Origin: Calothrix sp. FI2-JRJ7
GTDB lineage: Bacteria; Cyanobacteriota; Cyanobacteriia; Cyanobacteriales; Nostocaceae
Direction: 5' to 3'
DNA: 64,000 nt
NCBI GenBank assembly: GCA_019359675.1
Contig: JAHHGX010000068.1
Location: forward strand, 1 to 64,000
Within the stretch, counting starts at the first letter, position 1; each line of letters opens with the position of its first letter. The position numbers and the translations under genes were made by a program. The notes beneath the pieces are model-generated. The model was given only the letters and a program-made list of their open reading frames with translations. It made no database searches and had not been told where the DNA came from. This document shows, piece after piece, positions 38,390-46,400 of the stretch.

Positions 38390-41300
38390 CTAATCTAACT
38401 CTAATTCTTCAAAAACTTTATCAAGTTCTGCTTGGTTAAGTTGAGCTTCAGGAAAGTCTGCGGGTATGTAACTAAAATCTTGTCCAAATTGGCAACCAAC
38501 AATAAAATAACGTAGCGCCGACAGCATATTTTGAGCTAAACCTGTAATTGTGTCTTGGCGATATAGGTCTTTGCTGTAAATCCAATTTAGTTGCAACTGT
38601 CTATTTACAGCCACTACCTCTACTTCGAGTAAATAAGGCTTGTGTCCATAGGGACTATGAACTGAACCAATTGACCCCTTTATCGGTTTAAATTGGGACA
38701 ACTCAGGTAAAAAATTGTCGAACTGCCCTAAATAGTTAAAAACAACTTCAGCTTTTGGCAAAGAACTCAATCGCTCGGCTATTTCTTTATGCCGACTGAG
38801 ATAGCGCAGCAATCCATAGCCAATACCTCGATTCGGAATTAATCGTAACTGCTCTTTAATCGATTTCAAAGCTTTTTCTAGGTTGTTGGCATTTTCAAGA
38901 CTTAGGTGTACCGGGAAGATAGTTGTGAACCAACCCACAGTCCTTGATAAATCCACATTCTCGAACAGTTCTTCTCGCCCATGCCCTTCTAAGTTAATTA
39001 ATAGAGAACTTTGCCCTGTCCACTGGTTAAATGCTTGTATAAGAGCAGTTAACAATACATCATTAATTTGCGCCCGGTAAGCTGCTGGCACCTGTTGCAG
39101 TAAAACTTGAGTTTCTTCCGCAGACAGCGATACCAATACACTAGAAGTTGTCGCTTCTGTATTATCTCCACCAGGAAAATCTATTGGTATAGGCTGAACA
39201 TATTGATATTGTGTCAGCCAGTAGTTTAACTCCGAATGCAACGCTGAAGATTGTGCATATTCTTGTAGACAGTTAGACCATTGTTTATAAGAGGTTGTTT
39301 TGGGTGGCAACTTTATTGCTTTACCCTGACTAATTTGCTGGTAAGCTGCTTGGAAATCTTCGATTAAAATTCGCCAAGAGACACCATCAACAACTAAGTG
39401 GTGAATAATCCAAAGTAAGCAACTAGGTTGATTGTTACCTAGGTCAAATAGAGCAACCCGAAATAACGGTCCTTCTGACAAATTTAAGCTTGCTTGCAGT
39501 TTATTGGCTACTGCTTCTATGGCTGCCGCTTGTTCACCTTTTGGCAGCGTCGAAAAATCTAAGCATGTAAGTGGCACCACATTATCAGGGCTAACGATAA
39601 CTGCCTCGATACTAAATTCTTGCTGTATAAATCGCAAACGTAGAACATCGTGATGTACTTGTAAAGACTGTACAACTTTCTCTAAAACTATAGGGTCAAT
39701 GTTCTGCCCTTCTAACAACACTGATTGGTTCCAATGATGCACTTCTGGTTGCTTTTGTTCAAAAAACCAGTGCTGAATAGGTGTTAACTCTAGCAAACCA
39801 GTCACTGCCACCTGCTCTGCTTGGATTTTTCTAGTTGTTGCAGCTACAGCCGCTAGTTGAGCGATTGTTTGATGTTGAAACAATTGCTTGGGAGTCAGGT
39901 GTAAACCCACTTGATTGGCTTTAGATATGACTTGAAGGCTTAGGATAGAATCTCCACCTAATTCAAAAAAATTGTCGTTTATACCTATTTTCTCCAAGCC
40001 CAATACCTCTCCCCAAATAATAACTAACTGTTTTTCAACGGTTGTCTGTGGTGCAACAAAAGTTTCGTCGAGTTCTGGACGTATTGTATCAAGTACAAGC
40101 AGTGTTCTACGATCAACCTTACCGTTAGGTGTTAGTGGTAGTGCATCCAATATTACAAACGCTGCTGGTACCATATAATTTGGCAACTTCAACTCCAAAA
40201 AGCCCCGCAGTTCAGTATTTGTTAACGTTTGCTCAGTGTGAGGAACTACATAGGCTACTAAGCGTTGAGAATCTGCTTCCGAAGAGTGAACTACAACTAC
40301 GGTTTCTCGTACTGCTGGATGTTGGCAAAGCACAGCTTCAACTTCTCCAAGTTCAATGCGAAAACCACGCACTTTTACCTGATAGTCAATGCGGCCAAGG
40401 TATTCAATCTCACCATTGGCTAAATAGCGTGCCTTATCTCCGGTTTTATAAAGGCGCCCTGGTTGTTTACTAAAGGGGTCAGGAATAAACTTTTCTGCCG
40501 TCAGATCGGGGCGATTTAAATAACCCCTACTAACTCCCACACCACCAATATAAACTTCACCCGTTACACCTACAGAAACAGGGTTTAGATACCTATCAAG
40601 CAAATAAATCTGGATGTTTGCTATTGGGCGCCCAATGGGAACTGTCTGATGGCTAACGCCATCTTGGCTACTGTTTTGCTGTTGGCATTCCCAGTATGTC
40701 ACATCAATCGCAGCTTCTGTTGGGCCGTAAAGATTATGCAATTGGGCATCAAGTCGATTAAAAAAGCGTTGTTGAAGTTGGGCTGGCAATGCCTCACCAC
40801 TTGCGATCACCCGTTTAAGAGACTGACAATTTTCTAAACCTTCTGCTTCCAAAAATACTTGCAGCATCGAAGGTACAAAATGTAAGGTCGTAATTTGCTC
40901 CTTGTTTATCAAGTTGACTAAATAGCCAGTATCTCGATGCCCTTCAGGTTGAGCTATTACTAAACGCGCACCCGTTTGCAATGGCCAGAAAAATTCCCAT
41001 ACCGACACATCGAAACTGAAAGGTGTCTTCTGCAAAACACTATCTGCTGGTGTTAATTGGTAAGTATCTTGCATCCACTGTAAACGATTGCTAACTGCCC
41101 GATGTGTATTCATCGCACCCTTTGGTTTACCAGTAGAACCAGAGGTGTAAATAACGTAAGCTAGGTTATCGACTGTGATGTTGCATACAGGGTTTTGTAT
41201 TTTGTTATTGACAATTAGTTCCCAATTGCTATCAATGCAAACCACTTTAGCTTTGTGAGTTGGTAGACTTTCTACTAAGTACTGTTGTGTTAACAACACG

Positions 41301-42997
41301 CTTGCTTGACAGTCTTCTAGCATGTAAGCCAAGCGTTCCTTGGGATAGCTAGGGTCTAACGGTACGTAGGCGCCGCCTGCTTTGAGGATGGCTAACAGCC
41401 CGACTACCATATCAAGCGAGCGCTCAACATAAATTCCAACTAATACTTCTGGCTTAACTCCTAGTGAACGCAAACAATGCGCCAACTGGTTAGCTCTTGC
41501 ATTGAGTTCGCCGTAGGTCAAATGTTGGTCTTCAAACACAACTGCTACAGTATCGGGCGTTTGTTCTGCATGAGCTTCAAATATCTCATGGATGCACTGA
41601 TTTGGAGAATAGTCAACAGAAGTATTATTCCACTCTACCAACAACTGATGTTCTTGTGCAGTCAACAAAGGCAAGTCCTTAATATGTTGCTGTTGATTAG
41701 CAGCCATGCCTAATAGCAAAGTACGGAAATGGCCCAGCATCCGAGTTATCGTACTTGGGTTAAAACGGTGGCGTTCATAGAAAATCTCTAACAATAACTC
41801 TGAATCCACCTGAACTGACACCGTGAGGGGATAATGAGGGTATATATAATTACGAATATCAGAAAGTTTTAAGCTGCCAACTTGCTGTTCTTGGGAAAAA
41901 TTTACCGGGTAATTCTGAAAATTAAGTATACTTTCAAATAGCGGTGACCCACTTGGCACATTGCTCCACTTTTGAATTTCTATTAACGGACAATATTGAT
42001 AGTAACGTATTTCGTTTTGCTGTGCTTGTAATTTCTTTAACCAAGGCAAAAGGTATTCTTCTGAATTAACATATACTCGCATTGGCAAGGTATTAATTAA
42101 TACTCCTATTATTGATTCATCTCCTGCTAAGTCGCCTCGACCCGATACGACACACCCAAAGACAACATCATTCTCACTATTATAACGATTTAGAAGAATA
42201 GCCCATGCTCCCTGCACTAAAGTGTTAAGCGTCAACTGTTGCTGTCGTGCGAAAAACTGTAATGCTGCTGTTTCAGATTTTGATAGTTTGAGGTGTTGTT
42301 GCCTATAGTCTTTTTCCTGGCTAGGTACATGACTGGGAGTGTCGCCTAACTTTAAAGAAGTAGCGGCAGTAAACGAGTGCAAGTACTGTCGCCAAAAGGT
42401 TTCGCTTTCGGAAAGGTTTTGCTTTTGCAGCCAAGCTATATAATCTCGATAAGGACGGGGTGATTTTAAATCTAAATCCTTACCTTGGATGAATGCTTGA
42501 TAAAAATTAAAAACTTCATTTGCTAATAAAGAAGAAGACCACCCATCCAAGAGCAAATGATGATGACTCCAAACAAATTGATAATAGTTCTCGGCTAACT
42601 GAATTAAAGTTAAACGCATTAGTGGAACTTGAGAAATTTCAAATCCTCGCTGTTGCTCCGCCACCAGAAAAGCCTCTATATGGTCTTTCTGTAAAGAACT
42701 GCTTATCGCACGCCAATCTTTTTGCTCCCAAGGTAAAAGAACTTGCTTATGTACAACCTGAGCAGGTTCTTTCAAGCCTTTCCAAACAAAGGAGGTTCGC
42801 AAAATAGGATGGCGCCGCATTAACTGTTGCCACGCTTGCTTAAATGCTATAATATCAAGCTCACCCTGTATGCTGCAACTGAACAACTCACAATATACTC
42901 CTGAACCTTGGGCATAAAGACTATGAAAGAGTATGCCCTGCTGCATTGATGAAAGAGGATAAAAATCTTCAATATCTTTCATAACATTATGAATCAT
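38390..42997 (-). CDS. NRPS: C-A(Ser)-PCP-E
   Basis: 1535 residues. The C domain (5-440) opens F-Y-P-L-S-S-M-Q-Q-G-I-L-F-H with H-H-L-L-L-D-G-W, the DCL-like subtype expected after a D-configured donor. The A domain (470-960) has a pocket read as D-V-W-H-I-S-L-I-D, the serine code. The PCP (L-G-G-D-S-I-L-S near 1015) has the GGDS form usual before E domains. The E domain (1060-1520) has L-T-P-I-Q-H-W-F-F-E, H-H-L-V-V-D-G-V-S-W, E-G-H-G-R-E and N-Y-L-G-Q. D-Ser is therefore predicted. The upstream neighbour is the PKS and the downstream one the A-less module. Confidence 0.93.
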   Translation of the reverse strand: MIHNVMKDIEDFYPLSSMQQGILFHSLYAQGSGVYCELFSCSIQGELDIIAFKQAWQQLMRRHPILRTSFVWKGLKEPAQVVHKQVLLPWEQKDWRAISSSLQKDHIEAFLVAEQQRGFEISQVPLMRLTLIQLAENYYQFVWSHHHLLLDGWSSSLLANEVFNFYQAFIQGKDLDLKSPRPYRDYIAWLQKQNLSESETFWRQYLHSFTAATSLKLGDTPSHVPSQEKDYRQQHLKLSKSETAALQFFARQQQLTLNTLVQGAWAILLNRYNSENDVVFGCVVSGRGDLAGDESIIGVLINTLPMRVYVNSEEYLLPWLKKLQAQQNEIRYYQYCPLIEIQKWSNVPSGSPLFESILNFQNYPVNFSQEQQVGSLKLSDIRNYIYPHYPLTVSVQVDSELLLEIFYERHRFNPSTITRMLGHFRTLLLGMAANQQQHIKDLPLLTAQEHQLLVEWNNTSVDYSPNQCIHEIFEAHAEQTPDTVAVVFEDQHLTYGELNARANQLAHCLRSLGVKPEVLVGIYVERSLDMVVGLLAILKAGGAYVPLDPSYPKERLAYMLEDCQASVLLTQQYLVESLPTHKAKVVCIDSNWELIVNNKIQNPVCNITVDNLAYVIYTSGSTGKPKGAMNTHRAVSNRLQWMQDTYQLTPADSVLQKTPFSFDVSVWEFFWPLQTGARLVIAQPEGHRDTGYLVNLINKEQITTLHFVPSMLQVFLEAEGLENCQSLKRVIASGEALPAQLQQRFFNRLDAQLHNLYGPTEAAIDVTYWECQQQNSSQDGVSHQTVPIGRPIANIQIYLLDRYLNPVSVGVTGEVYIGGVGVSRGYLNRPDLTAEKFIPDPFSKQPGRLYKTGDKARYLANGEIEYLGRIDYQVKVRGFRIELGEVEAVLCQHPAVRETVVVVHSSEADSQRLVAYVVPHTEQTLTNTELRGFLELKLPNYMVPAAFVILDALPLTPNGKVDRRTLLVLDTIRPELDETFVAPQTTVEKQLVIIWGEVLGLEKIGINDNFFELGGDSILSLQVISKANQVGLHLTPKQLFQHQTIAQLAAVAATTRKIQAEQVAVTGLLELTPIQHWFFEQKQPEVHHWNQSVLLEGQNIDPIVLEKVVQSLQVHHDVLRLRFIQQEFSIEAVIVSPDNVVPLTCLDFSTLPKGEQAAAIEAVANKLQASLNLSEGPLFRVALFDLGNNQPSCLLWIIHHLVVDGVSWRILIEDFQAAYQQISQGKAIKLPPKTTSYKQWSNCLQEYAQSSALHSELNYWLTQYQYVQPIPIDFPGGDNTEATTSSVLVSLSAEETQVLLQQVPAAYRAQINDVLLTALIQAFNQWTGQSSLLINLEGHGREELFENVDLSRTVGWFTTIFPVHLSLENANNLEKALKSIKEQLRLIPNRGIGYGLLRYLSRHKEIAERLSSLPKAEVVFNYLGQFDNFLPELSQFKPIKGSIGSVHSPYGHKPYLLEVEVVAVNRQLQLNWIYSKDLYRQDTITGLAQNMLSALRYFIVGCQFGQDFSYIPADFPEAQLNQAELDKVFEELELD

Positions 42998-43098
42998 TTA
43001 AATACAAAATTGATGTTAATGTTTAAATTTTTATCGGCATTGGGGCTGATGCTAATTATTTGTATAATATACAAAATTCTCTAAATATAAAAAATATT

Positions 43099-43341
43099 TT
43101 ATAATCCAAATTTATGGAATACATAGTTATAATTATTCAACAAATTAGGCTCTGAATATTTTACACGGATAATGTCATTTCCACATTTACTTAACAAATA
43201 ACTATTAAACCAGTTTCTGTAAGCATTCCAGTTGGTTGCAACACCATCAATTAAAAAAGGCCGACATTGTTTCCAAAGTTCTACAAATTCTTTTTTACTA
43301 GGATTTTGAACTCTTGTAATTGATTGGTTATTTGTATACAT
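43099..43341 (-). pseudogene. Truncated cupin_8/JmjC-like hydroxylase N-terminus
   Basis: An 80-codon frame between two giant genes. It reads P-S-K-K-E-F-V-E-L-W-K-Q-C-R-P-F-L-I-D-G, then W-N-A-Y-R-N-W and Y-L-L-S-K-C-G. This is the usual N-terminal pattern (F...W...PF.I.G....W.A...W...YL....G) of cupin_8 Fe(II)/2OG oxygenases. The HxD...H metal site lies further on in such proteins and is missing. The DNA after the stop is AT-rich and shows no continuation. I read it as the stub of a tailoring hydroxylase, but a small intact protein of unknown role cannot be excluded. Confidence 0.5.
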
Positions 43342-43402
43342 TATAAAAACTTCCTACAATTCCTACAATCTAACTACTATTTTTTTGGATGAATTGATTG
43401 CT

Positions 43403-46400
43403 CTAAGATTTATCAATAGCTGCCAAAATACTATCTATGTCAGCTTGACTCCATTGACTAGATTTAAACTCAGCAAAATCAGAAGGAGTATAGTTTTGTA
43501 CCACATTTGAATCAGGGTCAGCGATTATTAGCCGAAGTGTTGCCATAAAGTCACTAGCTAATTGCTCAACTGTTTTCTGCCGATGCATATTTTGGCTATA
43601 CATCCAATCTACTTTTAATTGCTCTTGGACAACTAGAGCTTGAACTTCTAACAAGTGACTACGTTGTCCCCGCGTACTCCGGGGTGAACCATTTGATTGT
43701 TGGGACAACTTAAACAACGAAGATTGAGATAAACTTTTCTCAACATTACCAAGATAAAGGAAAATTATCTCTGCTGCCTGTAACGAGCGTAGTTTATCTG
43801 TAATTATCTCATCGTTATTCAAATAACGCAACACACCATAACCAAGCCCTTGATTAGGAAAACTGCGAAGTTGCTCTTTCACTGCCTTTAGTGCTTCCAG
43901 AGGTTGAGAGGTATCTGCAACTTCCAAAAGTACGGGGGCAATATTAGTAAACCAGCCTACTGTTCTAGACAAATCTACGTCATCAAAAACCACTTCTCTA
44001 CTATTACCTTCTAAGTCAACCAATAAAGATTGGTTTCCAGTCCATTTTAAAACTGCTATAGCTAAGGCAGCTAACAATATATCATCTATCTGAACTCTAT
44101 AAGTTGTCGCTATTTCCTCTTGCAACCTTCGGGTTTCTTCAATACTCAAAGTGACTGAAACAGTTTGAGTTGATGCAACAATATTAGCACCATCTAAAAA
44201 ATCTGTTGGTAGGGGTGATACCCACTCACGTATTGGCGCCAACCAGTAAACTTGCTCTCGTTCTAGCTCTATTGATTGTGCGTACTCAATTAACCGTTGT
44301 GACCATTGCTTAAATGATGTCGTTTTTGTTGGTAACTTGATAGCTTGACCTTGGCTTAGTTGTTGATATGCTGTTTGCAAATCATCCAATAAAATCCGCC
44401 AAGAACCAACATCCACAGCTAAATGGTGAATAACAAACAGCAAACGGCTTGGTTTATGCTCTCCCAAATTAAAATATGTTGCTCTGATAATTGGGCTATC
44501 TGACAGGTTTAAGCTAGCTTGTAACTGATTAGCAAGTTTATCGAATGCTATTTCTTGCAACTGCGGTGACATTGCTGATAAATCTACCTGTGAAAACGGC
44601 GCCACTGCTTCAATACCTGCTTCAATACCTGCATTTATCTGCTTCCAGCTAGAACCATCATGCACAAAACGCAGACGCAGAGCATCGTGATGTACTAGCA
44701 AATGCTGTATTACCTGCTCCAACAGTACTGGGTTAATAGGTTGTTGTAATTCTAACAAAACAGCTTGGTTCCAATGATGCAAGTCAAGTAAATTCTGCTC
44801 AAAAAACCAGTGCTGGATAGGTGTTAAAGGTAGTTCACCTTCGACTAATCCCTGTTCGGCAATCACTGCTTTAGTACTGCTTGCTACTTCTGCTAATTGT
44901 ACAATGGTTGGGTATTCAAATAGATGCTGATTAGTAAATCGCAAGCCTGCTTTGTTGGCTTTAGCAGTAATTTGAATGCTGAGGAGAGAATCACCACCTA
45001 TCTCCAAAAAGTTATCGTATATACCTATTTTTTCAATCCCTAAAACTTCTTGCCAAATAGTGGCGATTTTTTGCTCAATTTCATTTCTTGGAGCAACAAA
45101 ATTATTATCTAGGTTTGGTCTAGCATAAAATTGCTGAGACTTTTCTTTATTTAGAAATTCTTTAGGTTGAGTCCACTGTTCAATTCTAGCTTGTAAATCT
45201 GTTGTCGAGACTACTATCTGATTAACTTTATTTAACGATAAAACTCGTTCAAATACCTCCACTCCTTCTTGATTTTTGATGAATAATTCTGTAGATATTT
45301 CTGGTTTTGTCGCTAGTTCCACAGCTAATTGACTGGTTAACCAGTTATCCCAGTTGATTGCTATCCAGCGTGTACGGTTACTTTGGTTATGCTTATGAAC
45401 AAAAGCATCTGCAAATATGTGTGCTGCTGGATAAGCAGCCATACCTAAAGCTCCAACAACAGATGATAAAGAGGATACTAGTACACAGAAATCAAGCTCT
45501 ATTTCCCGCAAGACTTTTTCTAATACAAAAAGTCCATATCCGTTTGCCCTCAGTTGCTGTTCGCATTCAGTTCTGTTTATTTCTGGAATTGTTTTAAATA
45601 ATTTAATTCCAGCCGCATGGATAACCCCATTAATTTTACCAAAACGCTGCACTGCTTGATTAATCACTGCTTGCATTTGTGGCTCATTGGCGACATCAGC
45701 ACTTAAGGTCAAAACTTCTGCACCCTGCTCCTCAAGGGAGCGTAGCTTTAATATTTGATGGCTATGTTTATCTTCTTCGCCATGAGTTGCCAACCATTCA
45801 TCCCATTGTTCTGGTGCAGGGAAAGCTGAATGGCTAGTAAGTATTAGCCGGGAGCAACGCACTGTCCGGGCTAGGTATTCTGCAAGCTCAAGACCGATAC
45901 CTCCTAGCCCACCAGTAATTAGGTATACGCCTTCCGCGCGCAATGGGGGCGTAGTACTTTCCGAGTGGAATGGCTCAAAGGTCTGTACCCAGCGATGATG
46001 TCCACGATAAGCAACAATCATACCAGATGATGTTGTATTTAACTCTGTAAGTATTTGGTCTACCAGTTGGTTTTGTGCAATTTCCGTATCAGGAATTACA
46101 ACATCAATACTGCGGCAGGTAATATTGGGATACTGTTGTGGAATAACTTTACACATTCCCACTACAGGCGCCTTTTCTGGACTCAAACTTTCTGTACCTG
46201 TCACGTCATATAAATCATTGGTTACGACCAAAATATCTATGGGCTGAGTAATATCCTGTTTATCAAGGGACTGTGCCAGGAATAGTAGACTGTAGAAACC
46301 TTTATTTTGACAACTTTCAAAGAAATCAATCTCAGATTCTATCTGGTCGCTTGTTGTAGTACTCCATAAATGTAATATCGCATCTGGAAGTTGATCGAAT

